Shown here one piece after another: positions 6,950 to 14,204 of a stretch of DNA of 24,242 bases. Location of the stretch: NCBI GenBank assembly GCA_025455225.1, contig JALOMY010000005.1, forward strand, positions 1 through 24,242, written 5' to 3'. The DNA is from Cyclobacteriaceae bacterium. GTDB lineage: Bacteria; Bacteroidota; Bacteroidia; Cytophagales; Cyclobacteriaceae. Made by a program: the position numbers and the translations under genes. The notes under the pieces were generated by a model. It was not told the origin of the DNA and made no database searches. It worked only from the letters and a program-made list of their open reading frames with translations. Every line of letters starts with the position of its first letter. Within the stretch, counting starts at the first letter, position 1.

Positions 6950-8257
6950 ATGAAAAAAGTATTGGGTCTTATTGTGTGGGGAATTGTATCGGTAATTACA
7001 CTGCCACTCAGTGCGCAGAAGATAGATGATGCCCGTATGCAACGCGATATTGAAGTAGCTGAGAATGTATTGAAAACCTTAATACAGCAACAGTTCGATA
7101 AGCAACGCATGTTCTTTGGGCTTGAAGTTGACGGAAGCTATCAGCCAGGTTATGGCGTAACCTTTCGTTTGCCGGCAGATTTTACATTACCTATTGCTTT
7201 CTCTTTTTCCGGAGAGGCAGGTGATATACTGCTGATGGATGGACAACCAGGTGCTTTTACCTACTCGTTTCGTTCACCTTCGGATGAGTATGAACGGGAA
7301 TTAAATGAAGAGATGGCCAGGGAAATGGAGAAAGCCCGTGAAATGCAGGGAAAGGCACGTGAAGAACAGCAACGGGCGCGTGAAGAACAACAACGGGCAC
7401 GCGAAGAGCAGGTAAGACGCGAAGAACAATTGAGTCATGTACGTGTACAAGGTAAAGCCCGTGAAGCCAGAACATCTCTGAATGCCGACAGCCTAAGAAA
7501 AGTCTATAACGACCGGCTTATTACTGCGGCCAAAGATTTTCTGGTGGATTATGGGGATCTGATCAGTCAGCTCGGTGCTAATGAACGAATTGTTATCACC
7601 AACCGGGGAGAACAACCCCGTGTATGGGTGGGTCAATATTTTTCAGCACCCAAACGATCCTACCTGTCAATAGAAATGCTCAAATCGGATATGAGTGCAC
7701 ATAAACAGGGGAAGTTAACCCGTGAACAAGCCTTGTCTAAAGTTTCGGTTGTAAGCACCGAAGCAGTGGAAAATGCTGAACCCGACCTTGAATTATTAAC
7801 CAGCATTTTCAACCGGTTGTACCGGCCTGATCTGGCCACAACCTACTTTACCGATGAAGGTATTTATTATGAACGGCTGAAAGACTTCGGTGCTGTTTAC
7901 TACATGCGAGTGTACAGCAGTAACCAAAGCCGTAACTCCAGCTTATTTAATATGCCAACAGCCAAACTTAATGATGTTGACCAGGCCGAGCGTGATAAGA
8001 AAGTAAAAGAGATGTACCCTTCTTTTGAGAAAGAGTTAAAAGAGAATATTGTCGAGTACGGACGTACCGTTAAGAGTCTCGGTGATAATGAGTCGTTGAT
8101 TTTTAATATCCGCTTAACGCGGTGCGAAGGATGCGGAATTCCTTCAACCCTTGAATTGTCCATAAAGGGAAGTGCACTGAAGGAGTATTCTTCAGGAAAG
8201 ATTACAAAGGAAGCTGCAATCGGTAAAATCAGCGTCAAAAAAGGCCCCAATCAGTGA
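6950..8257 (+). CDS. Secreted protein of unknown family with an internally duplicated domain and a charged heptad repeat
   Basis: I do not recognise the family. A signal peptide (residues 1-22, ending LSAQ) predicts export. Residues 115-180 are a highly charged Arg/Glu/Gln stretch with seven-residue units such as REEQQRA and should be helical or coiled-coil. The rest appears to be two copies of one module: DG-x-Y...GYGV-x-F (61-72) resembles EGIYY...FGAVYYMR (303-320), and YG-x5-LG-x-NE...LSI...GKLT...K-V-S-V (201-267) resembles YG-x5-LG-x-NE...LSI...GKIT...K-I-S-V (370-429). The second copy has CEGC (392-395). It is the last gene of the sigma/anti-sigma operon, so it may be a co-sensor, a partner of the periplasmic coiled coil, or a regulon product. 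Confidence 0.8.
   Translation: MKKVLGLIVWGIVSVITLPLSAQKIDDARMQRDIEVAENVLKTLIQQQFDKQRMFFGLEVDGSYQPGYGVTFRLPADFTLPIAFSFSGEAGDILLMDGQPGAFTYSFRSPSDEYERELNEEMAREMEKAREMQGKAREEQQRAREEQQRAREEQVRREEQLSHVRVQGKAREARTSLNADSLRKVYNDRLITAAKDFLVDYGDLISQLGANERIVITNRGEQPRVWVGQYFSAPKRSYLSIEMLKSDMSAHKQGKLTREQALSKVSVVSTEAVENAEPDLELLTSIFNRLYRPDLATTYFTDEGIYYERLKDFGAVYYMRVYSSNQSRNSSLFNMPTAKLNDVDQAERDKKVKEMYPSFEKELKENIVEYGRTVKSLGDNESLIFNIRLTRCEGCGIPSTLELSIKGSALKEYSSGKITKEAAIGKISVKKGPNQ
7337..7431 (+). repeat. Imperfect 21-base tandem repeat coding for REEQQRA-type units
   Basis: Within the secreted protein gene, 21-base units start at 7337, 7358, 7379 and 7400. Units two and three (7358-7378 and 7379-7399) differ at only two bases; the flanking units are more diverged. 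They encode REMQGKA, REEQQRA, REEQQRA and REEQVR-REEQ. The near-identity of the middle units suggests recent slippage or duplication and a likely length variation between strains. Confidence 0.8.
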
Positions 8258-8306
8258 TACCGAATTAAGATTCAGTTCGTTATTACACTATTGGATCGGT
8301 AGTTAT

Positions 8307-8346
8307 TCGGGTGGTTTTATATTGAAAGGCCACCCGATTATTTTTG
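8307..8346 (+). terminator. Probable Rho-independent terminator after the sigma operon, with a -7-like T tract
   Basis: A perfect eight-base stem TCGGGTGG (8307-8314) pairs with CCACCCGA (8330-8337) around a 15-base loop and is followed by TTATTTTTG. The loop is long, so strength is uncertain. The same T tract reads TATTTTTG at 8339-8346, a perfect TAnnTTTG -7 box with TTTT/TTTA at the -33 position, so this site may also start the downstream transport operon, whose ATG is 31 bases further on. Confidence 0.6.
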
Positions 8347-8377
8347 TTAAATATCAATTCATTCAACCTCTCAACCG

Positions 8378-9850
8378 ATGAAACGGAATATCACAATTGG
8401 ATCAGGTGTTTTTGTCATCCTTATAATCGGATACTTTGCGCTCAGCGGAAGCCGTAAAGGGGATGTTGTTGATATCATGGCTACCGTGAAGCGGGGTACG
8501 TTCAAGGTAGAGATAGAAACAACTGGTGAACTTGAAGCCAAGAATTCAATTAAAATACAGGCACCCACGCGACTGAGGGAATACCGCGTAAACAACCTTA
8601 CCATTCAAAATATAGTAAATGAAGGTACGGTGGTTGAAAAGGGTGATTGGATTGCAACCATTGACCGGTCGGAGTTCCAGGGAAGAATAAAAGACAAGGA
8701 AATTGAACTCGAGAAAGCCCAGGCTACATTCGTTCAAACCCAACTCGATACCACCTTGCAGATGCGCCAGGCGCGCGATGAATTGATTAACCTGCGCTAC
8801 AATGTGGAGGAGATGAAAATCGTTCTCGAGCAATCCAAGTTTGAACCTCCTGCCACCATTAAACAAAATGAAATCAACCTGGAAAAAGCCCAGCGCGCAC
8901 TCAGTCAGGCCCAGGAAAACTACAAGATCCGAAAGCGTCAGAACATCGAGAAAATGAGAACTGTTAATGCAGAATTGCGCAAAGTGCAAAATGAATATAA
9001 CGGCATGATGGAACTCAATTCCTCCTTCAACATTGTAGCACCGGAACCAGGCATGGTGATTTATCGTAAAGGGTGGGACAATAAACCGATTAAAGCCGGT
9101 TCGCAAATCAGTACGTGGGATCCGGTAGTGGCAACCTTGCCTGATTTAACAACCATGATGTCAAAGACGTATGTCAACGAAGTGGATGTGCGAAAAGTCA
9201 AACCGGGACAAAAAGTGGATATTGGCCTTGATGCATATCCTGACAAGAAGTTAACCGGAGTAGTAACCAACGTGGCGAATGTTGGTGAACAACGGCCCAA
9301 CAGCGATGCTAAAGTTTTCCAGGTAGATGTTGAAATCTATGGAACAGATCCTTCTCTGCGTCCTGCTATGACTACATCGAATAAAATCATCACGATGACA
9401 ATCGACAGCGTTCTTTTTATACCGCTAGAATGTTTGCATAGCCTCGCGGATACCATCACCTATGTGTTTAAGCGGGAAGGCATTAATACGGTAAAGCAGG
9501 AAATCATGTTGGGTGAAACCAATGCCAATGATGCAGTGATTCTGGCCGGACTTAGTGATGGAGATCGATTACATCTTTCTTTACCATCTGATCAGGGCGG
9601 AGATGTCCGGTTATTGCCGGAAATGAATGGCAAACGTAAAAAGCCGGAACCGGAAGAACCTGCATCAACCAATGAACAAACCATTACGTTGCCTAACGGC
9701 CAGGTGATTAAAGTCTCTGGAAACGGCAACGGACAATTCCAGATGCAGCAACCGGCACAGGGTGACCGCAGCAATCAGCTGCAACAACCGGGCGAAGGAC
9801 GTCAAAGAAGAAAGGAACCCGTTAAGTCAGGGGCTGAACCGGGCAAGTAA
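8378..9850 (+). CDS. Membrane-fusion (periplasmic adaptor) protein of an ABC-type tripartite transporter, MacA/HlyD-like
   Basis: It is the periplasmic link between an inner-membrane permease and an outer-membrane channel. An N-terminal membrane anchor spans about residues 7-24. The barrel-sandwich half-motifs (IKIQAPTRLREYRV, near 52-70, and FNIVAPEPGMVIYRK, near 218-232) flank a long alpha-helical hairpin rich in Glu, Gln and Lys (about 105-210). Beta-barrel and membrane-proximal domains follow (TYVNEVDVRKVKPGQKVDIGLDAYP). The last ~75 residues form a Pro/Gln/Asn/Gly-rich hydrophilic tail that is unusual for the family. The gene lies directly upstream of a MacB-like permease and a TolC-like gene, which supports the role. 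The transported substrate is unknown. Confidence 0.9.
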   Translation: MKRNITIGSGVFVILIIGYFALSGSRKGDVVDIMATVKRGTFKVEIETTGELEAKNSIKIQAPTRLREYRVNNLTIQNIVNEGTVVEKGDWIATIDRSEFQGRIKDKEIELEKAQATFVQTQLDTTLQMRQARDELINLRYNVEEMKIVLEQSKFEPPATIKQNEINLEKAQRALSQAQENYKIRKRQNIEKMRTVNAELRKVQNEYNGMMELNSSFNIVAPEPGMVIYRKGWDNKPIKAGSQISTWDPVVATLPDLTTMMSKTYVNEVDVRKVKPGQKVDIGLDAYPDKKLTGVVTNVANVGEQRPNSDAKVFQVDVEIYGTDPSLRPAMTTSNKIITMTIDSVLFIPLECLHSLADTITYVFKREGINTVKQEIMLGETNANDAVILAGLSDGDRLHLSLPSDQGGDVRLLPEMNGKRKKPEPEEPASTNEQTITLPNGQVIKVSGNGNGQFQMQQPAQGDRSNQLQQPGEGRQRRKEPVKSGAEPGK

Positions 9851-9872
9851 ATTATCTCATCCGGAAAGCACC

Positions 9873-11234
9873 ATGAAAGAACGAATTATCGCTAACCTTT
9901 ACATCGCCATTGATGCCGTATTAACAAATAAAATGCGGTCGTTATTAACCGCATTAGGTATCATATTCGGTGTAGCCGCTGTTATTGCCATGCTGGCTAT
10001 TGGTAATGGCGCGCAACAGGAAATACTCGATCAGATTAAACTGGTTGGAGTAAACAACATTGTAATTAAGCCCATTGTTGAGCAGGAAGAAACCAAGATC
10101 GAAGAAGCATCCGCTGAAAAGGAAAAAAAGAAATTTTCCCCCGGCTTAACTAATCGGGATGTTCACAGCATCGAGAAAACAATACCCGGCATTACCCGGA
10201 TAAGTCCAGAAATAATTCTGGAAACTACCATCATTAAAAATGGTATCCGCAGATCAGCCAAATTGGTGGGAGTGGAACCTTCTTATTTTGAAATCTACAA
10301 TTTTGAACTGGCTGATGGCTCCATGTTTACAAGTGAGCATCTTAAAACAGGAGCTCCCGTTTGTATTATCGGCAATTCCATTCGAAGTAAATTTTTTCCA
10401 ACCGAGAACCCGATTGGTAAATCTATTAAAGTGGGCCCGAACTGGTTGAATATTATCGGAGTAATGAAAGAGCGTTTCGTTTCCGAGAGCAGTATCGAGA
10501 AATTGGGCATTCGCGATTTTAATATGGATGTATATACTCCGATTCAATCGGTATTGGTGCGCTATAAAAACCGTGACATGGTTACGAATGCTAACCTTAA
10601 TCCTACCCCGAATTTCAGCAGGGGACGAATTATCATAATGGGAGCGGAGGGGGAAGATGAAGATACAGGTCCGGCAGTCAATTACCACCAGCTCGACCGA
10701 TTGGTGATCCAGGTGGGCGAAACGGAGCAGCTTACGCCAACGGCAGAAATCCTTTCGAGGTTGTTGCAACGCAGGCATTATGATGTTGTTGATTACGAGA
10801 TTGAAATCCCTGAATTGTTGTTGAAACAACAGCAACGCACCAATGATATTTTTAACTACGTACTGGGGGCTATTGCCGGCATTTCACTCCTGGTTGGTGG
10901 TATTGGAATCATGAATATTATGCTGGCATCGGTTCTTGAGAGAATCAAGGAAATCGGTTTGCGCCTTGCAATAGGAGCACAAAAAACGGATATCATTCAG
11001 CAATTTTTGTTTGAAGCTGTGATGATCAGTGTGACAGGAGGAATTATCGGAGTCATCCTTGGCATCACGCTGGCCACTCTTGTTTCGTCTATTGCCAACA
11101 TACCAACAGTTATCAGTTTTTCATCCATCATACTTTCTTTTGGTGTGGCTGCCACCGTGGGGCTTATCTTCGGAATCGCCCCTGCCCGTAAAGCAGCCAT
11201 GCAAGATCCTATTACATCCTTACGCTATGAATAA
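9873..11234 (+). CDS. MacB/FtsX-type ABC transporter permease without ATPase domain
   Basis: This is the inner-membrane subunit of the tripartite set, 453 residues from Met at 9873. It has a transmembrane helix near residues 20-45 (MRSLLTALGIIFGVAAVIAML), a large periplasmic MacB_PCD-type domain, then three helices of the FtsX domain (IAGISLLVGGIGIMNIMLASVLERIKEIGLRLAIGA onward), ending with the typical APARKAAMQDPITSLRYE. Canonical MacB is about 650 residues with an N-terminal ATP-binding domain; none is present here and none is encoded nearby. An open frame reaches back to 9762, but that part lies inside the upstream gene and has no family match; GGAAAG at 9862-9867 supports 9873. It overlaps the next gene by eight bases. 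Confidence 0.92.
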   Translation: MKERIIANLYIAIDAVLTNKMRSLLTALGIIFGVAAVIAMLAIGNGAQQEILDQIKLVGVNNIVIKPIVEQEETKIEEASAEKEKKKFSPGLTNRDVHSIEKTIPGITRISPEIILETTIIKNGIRRSAKLVGVEPSYFEIYNFELADGSMFTSEHLKTGAPVCIIGNSIRSKFFPTENPIGKSIKVGPNWLNIIGVMKERFVSESSIEKLGIRDFNMDVYTPIQSVLVRYKNRDMVTNANLNPTPNFSRGRIIIMGAEGEDEDTGPAVNYHQLDRLVIQVGETEQLTPTAEILSRLLQRRHYDVVDYEIEIPELLLKQQQRTNDIFNYVLGAIAGISLLVGGIGIMNIMLASVLERIKEIGLRLAIGAQKTDIIQQFLFEAVMISVTGGIIGVILGITLATLVSSIANIPTVISFSSIILSFGVAATVGLIFGIAPARKAAMQDPITSLRYE

Positions 11235-12699
11235 AGCCAGTCGACTGTTTATTGCCGCATGGATTTCGTTAACCGTGTGCGTGCCATCATTTGCTCAACG
11301 GAAGTATAGCATGGAAGATGTCATTAACCTTGCAAAAGCTCAATCACCATTTTCCCGCCAGGCTGAGACGCGTAAGGAAAACCGGTATTGGCAATATCGA
11401 TTCTTCCGTTCCAATTACAATCCGCAATTACGGTTAAGTGGAACTTTGCCTGCTTATACAAAAAGTGTAAGCCAGGCACCATTGGCCGATGGTTCCTTCC
11501 GATATACACAGGTGGAACAATCAAATAATAACCTTAATCTTGGTTTGGTACAACCCCTGTTTTTTACCGGGGGATCGGTATCGGTCAATTCAAGTCTTCA
11601 ATATTTCAGGAATTTCCAGGCCATTGATCCTCAACCCGATATTCAATGGGGTGGAACAGTAATGAATATACAATTGAATCAGCCTGTATTTGCTTTTAAT
11701 TCCCTTCGGTGGGATCGGAAAACGGAGCCGCTCCGGTATGAAGAATCGAAACGAAGTTTTGTGGAAGAAATGGAATCCATTTCACGGAATGCCGTCACCC
11801 GGTTTTTTGATGTTCTCGATGCACAAATCAACCTGCAAATTGCCGAGTTCAACCTGGCCAATAACGATACCATTTATAAGATTGAAGAAGGAAGGTATAA
11901 TATCGGAACAACACCTAAGGATAAATTGCTACAGGCTGAACTGCAGTTGCTTCGATCACGGCAGGATGTAACACAGGCGAAAATCAATTTGCAGATTGCA
12001 CGTTTGCAGATGCGCAGTTTCCTGGGATTGCGGGATAATGAAGAGTTTGAACTCGTTCTGCCTGAATCCATTCCACCTCTTTACGTCACCGTAGAAGAAG
12101 CGCTTCAGCTGGCTAAAGATAACCGGGCCGATTTCATTGCATTCGAGCGAAGAAAACTGGAGGCCGATCGTGAAGTAGCACAGGCACGGGGACAACGATT
12201 TCAAACCAATATCACGGCAGCTTTCGGATTGAACAATAACGGACTTGAATTGCCGGATGTTTACCAGGATCCAACCCAGCAACAAACTTTTGCCCTGAGT
12301 TTGAACGTGCCCATTATCGATTGGGGAAGAAACCAGGCCAGGATGCAGACCGCCATTGCCAATAAGAAATTGAATGACTATGTGATTGCCCAGGATGAAG
12401 TAAACTTTGAACAAGAGATCATTACCCAGGTGCGCCAGTTTGATGTCTTGCTAAGCCAGATTGAAATTACCCGTAAATCGGATGAGGTGGCTCAGGAACG
12501 ATACATGGTTTCGCAGAACCGGTACCTCATTGGTAAAATTGACATCACCAACCTGAATATTGCCTTAACCGAAAAAGATACTGCCAAGCGAAGCTATGTT
12601 GGTGCGTTGCGATCATTCTGGACTTCATTTTATGACCTTAGAAGGCTTACACTTTATGACTTTTCCAATCGCAGGTTGCTCTACGTTCCGGAGGAATAG
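11227..12699 (+). CDS. TolC-family outer-membrane channel protein
   Basis: This is the exit duct of the preceding ABC-type system. From ATG 11227, which overlaps the permease stop (ATGAATAA), the product has 490 residues. Residues 1-24 are a signal peptide ending SFAQ. The mature chain has the alternating long helices and short beta strands of the outer membrane efflux protein fold, including paired segments such as LRSRQDVTQAKINLQIARLQMRSFLG and the repeat-like LNVPIIDWGRNQARMQTAIANKKL. The four-residue overlap with the permease gene argues for translational coupling, and together with the adaptor it forms a complete three-gene set. An upstream in-frame ATG (11059) lies inside the permease gene and would destroy the signal peptide, so I reject it. 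Confidence 0.93.
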   Translation: MNKASRLFIAAWISLTVCVPSFAQRKYSMEDVINLAKAQSPFSRQAETRKENRYWQYRFFRSNYNPQLRLSGTLPAYTKSVSQAPLADGSFRYTQVEQSNNNLNLGLVQPLFFTGGSVSVNSSLQYFRNFQAIDPQPDIQWGGTVMNIQLNQPVFAFNSLRWDRKTEPLRYEESKRSFVEEMESISRNAVTRFFDVLDAQINLQIAEFNLANNDTIYKIEEGRYNIGTTPKDKLLQAELQLLRSRQDVTQAKINLQIARLQMRSFLGLRDNEEFELVLPESIPPLYVTVEEALQLAKDNRADFIAFERRKLEADREVAQARGQRFQTNITAAFGLNNNGLELPDVYQDPTQQQTFALSLNVPIIDWGRNQARMQTAIANKKLNDYVIAQDEVNFEQEIITQVRQFDVLLSQIEITRKSDEVAQERYMVSQNRYLIGKIDITNLNIALTEKDTAKRSYVGALRSFWTSFYDLRRLTLYDFSNRRLLYVPEE

Positions 12700-12789
12700 G
12701 GTGCCGTATTCAACATTGAGGAATGTAGGATCAATTGGATAAATTATTCAACTTTCGATTCATCCAAATATTCAGTTTAATCCCGGTCT

Positions 12790-13599
12790 ATGAATCGATC
12801 AGTAGGCATTATAGCAGGAGCCGGCAACGGTATCGGTAAACATTTTGCATCCATACTTAACGAAAAAGGATTTAACCTGATTCTTATCGATCGAAGTCTT
12901 GATCAGGCAGAAAGACATCTGCCGCCTTCTGATTCCATTTTGTATTACCCCATGGATGTTCGGGATACAGATGCGTGGGTGCGTGTGGTGAGCCTGGCTG
13001 CTGAACGTTGGGGTAAAATTGACTACCTATTCAATTTTGCAGGAATTATTCAGCCCTCTTTTATATACAATGCCCCCGTCACCGATATCGATTTGCACAT
13101 CGATATTAATGCTAAAGGAAGCATGTATGGAACAAAAATTATTGGAGATTACATGAAGAAGCAGGGCAGTGGACATATCATTAACATTGCCTCACTGGCA
13201 GGAATTGCTCCTGTTCCTGGCATAGCGCTTTACAGTGCATCTAAATTTGCTTTAAGAGGATTTTCATTGGCTGCAGCCTATGAGTATGCACCATTTGGTG
13301 TTACGATAAGCGTTGTCTGCCCCGACCTGGTGAATACCAACATGCTCGACCTGCAATTGAAATTTAAGGAGGAAACAGACCTGGTTTTTTCCGGGAACAA
13401 CAAACCCCTGCAGCCGGCTGATGTAACGGATGCCTTGCTGGCGTTAATGAAGAAACCCAAACGGGAAATTACCATTCCGGCATCACGGGGTTGCCTGGCA
13501 AAACTGGCCAGCATATGGCCGGCTCTGGCTGATCGTCTGAAAGCAAAACTGATGCGAAAGGGTGCCCGGCAGAAAAGTCTGTGGCACCATCGGGAGTGA
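12790..13599 (+). CDS. Short-chain dehydrogenase/reductase (SDR), substrate unknown
   Basis: This is an NAD(P)-dependent oxidoreductase with a complete classical SDR set: the glycine motif AGAGNGIG (9-16), NFAG at 82-85, and the catalytic triad Ser135, Tyr148, Lys152 (SLAGIAPVPGIALYSASK). Asp34 follows the second beta strand (ILIDRS), which in classical SDRs points to NAD(H). The C-terminal tail (about 240-269) is basic, with a hydrophobic segment ahead of it (CLAKLASIWPALADRLKAKLM), so weak membrane association is possible. It is alone between two transport operons, in the same direction. A role in lipid or sphingolipid metabolism is an attractive idea because of the ceramidase-fold gene downstream, but nothing in the sequence proves it. 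Confidence 0.93.
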   Translation: MNRSVGIIAGAGNGIGKHFASILNEKGFNLILIDRSLDQAERHLPPSDSILYYPMDVRDTDAWVRVVSLAAERWGKIDYLFNFAGIIQPSFIYNAPVTDIDLHIDINAKGSMYGTKIIGDYMKKQGSGHIINIASLAGIAPVPGIALYSASKFALRGFSLAAAYEYAPFGVTISVVCPDLVNTNMLDLQLKFKEETDLVFSGNNKPLQPADVTDALLALMKKPKREITIPASRGCLAKLASIWPALADRLKAKLMRKGARQKSLWHHRE

Positions 13600-13666
13600 T
13601 TTCAGAAGTCATGCAAACGCTTGCAGTCAATATTAGCGTGTCTTTATTAAAAATTTTTCTTCCCTT

Positions 13667-13697
13667 TTTGAAATACGCTATCCGGATATCATTTTTG
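13667..13697 (+). promoter_or_regulatory. Bacteroidota-type promoter upstream of the orphan secreted protein
   Basis: TTTG (13667-13670) is followed by 19 bases and CATTTTTG (13690-13697), one base away from TAnnTTTG. It lies 23 bases before an ATG. It could serve only the small gene at 13721 or read on into the RND operon, since I see no convincing terminator between them. Confidence 0.55.
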
Positions 13698-13720
13698 CGA
13701 CCGGTTTAGAGACCCTGAAT

Positions 13721-14140
13721 ATGGCAAGGCTGATCCATTTTACTCTCTTGATTGTATTTTTGAATGCAACGTTATTCAATGCATTCGATGAGGATTATTT
13801 AATCCGGCAATACAGCTATGTACAGTCTTCAGCTGGTCAGCAACTGGAAATTTCTTTTTTATCGTCCAGTCTTTTCGGGTTCATTTTACAATCATTTATC
13901 GGTAGCACTTTTCCTGCTTCAGAAGATGATCTGAAGGATGATGATCCTGAAGTCTACAGAAGAGCAGGACATCGCGGATTTTTACCGGCACTCAGTTCAG
14001 CCAGGCTTGTATCTATTTCAATAATTCTCAATAATGATCGTGAAGAACCGGATCAGTCACCTGTGTCTTCTTCAAATGAAAGCCGAACAATCATCTTTGG
14101 TCATATTCGAGAACATCTTCACCGGTTCCACATGTTCTGA
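13721..14140 (+). CDS. Orphan small exported protein (139 aa), function unknown
   Basis: I do not recognise this product. Residues 1-21 look like a signal peptide or membrane anchor (MARLIHFTLLIVFLNATLFNA). A second hydrophobic stretch lies at 45-62 (SFLSSSLFGFILQSFIGS), followed by an acidic run SEDDLKDDDPE (67-77), a PALSSARLVSISIIL segment (89-103), and a His/Arg-rich C-terminus. No cysteine is present. A near-consensus promoter lies just upstream, which supports expression. It ends 64 bases before the RND operon and may be its first gene or an unrelated gene. It could also be a spurious reading frame, but nothing else occupies this region. Confidence 0.55.
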   Translation: MARLIHFTLLIVFLNATLFNAFDEDYLIRQYSYVQSSAGQQLEISFLSSSLFGFILQSFIGSTFPASEDDLKDDDPEVYRRAGHRGFLPALSSARLVSISIILNNDREEPDQSPVSSSNESRTIIFGHIREHLHRFHMF

Positions 14141-14204
14141 TTGTCAGCCGAGTTGCTGAATTCACAATCCGTTTAATTTTTTAACCATCATTTAATTTGT
14201 TTTT

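Noticed and set aside
9762..9872. Upstream in-frame extension of the ABC permease starting inside the adaptor gene
   Set aside because: The 37 residues have no family resemblance, would overlap the adaptor gene by 89 bases, and the Met at 9873 begins exactly the usual permease N-terminus.
11059..11226. Upstream in-frame extension of the TolC-like gene inside the permease gene
   Set aside because: It would bury the signal peptide of the channel protein. The ATG at 11227, overlapping the permease stop, is the classical coupled start.
12790..13599. SDR considered as 3-ketosphinganine reductase because of the ceramidase-fold gene downstream
   Set aside because: The residues visible are generic to classical SDRs, and no substrate-specific motif can be read by eye.
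13600..13720. Region after the SDR gene checked for a small RNA or terminator
   Set aside because: Apart from the promoter at 13667-13697 no stable stem or RNA-like feature was seen.
14144..14159. Hairpin TCAGC-CGAGTT-GCTGA after the orphan gene, a possible terminator
   Set aside because: The stem is only five base pairs and the T run is about 18 bases away, so it does not look like a Rho-independent terminator.
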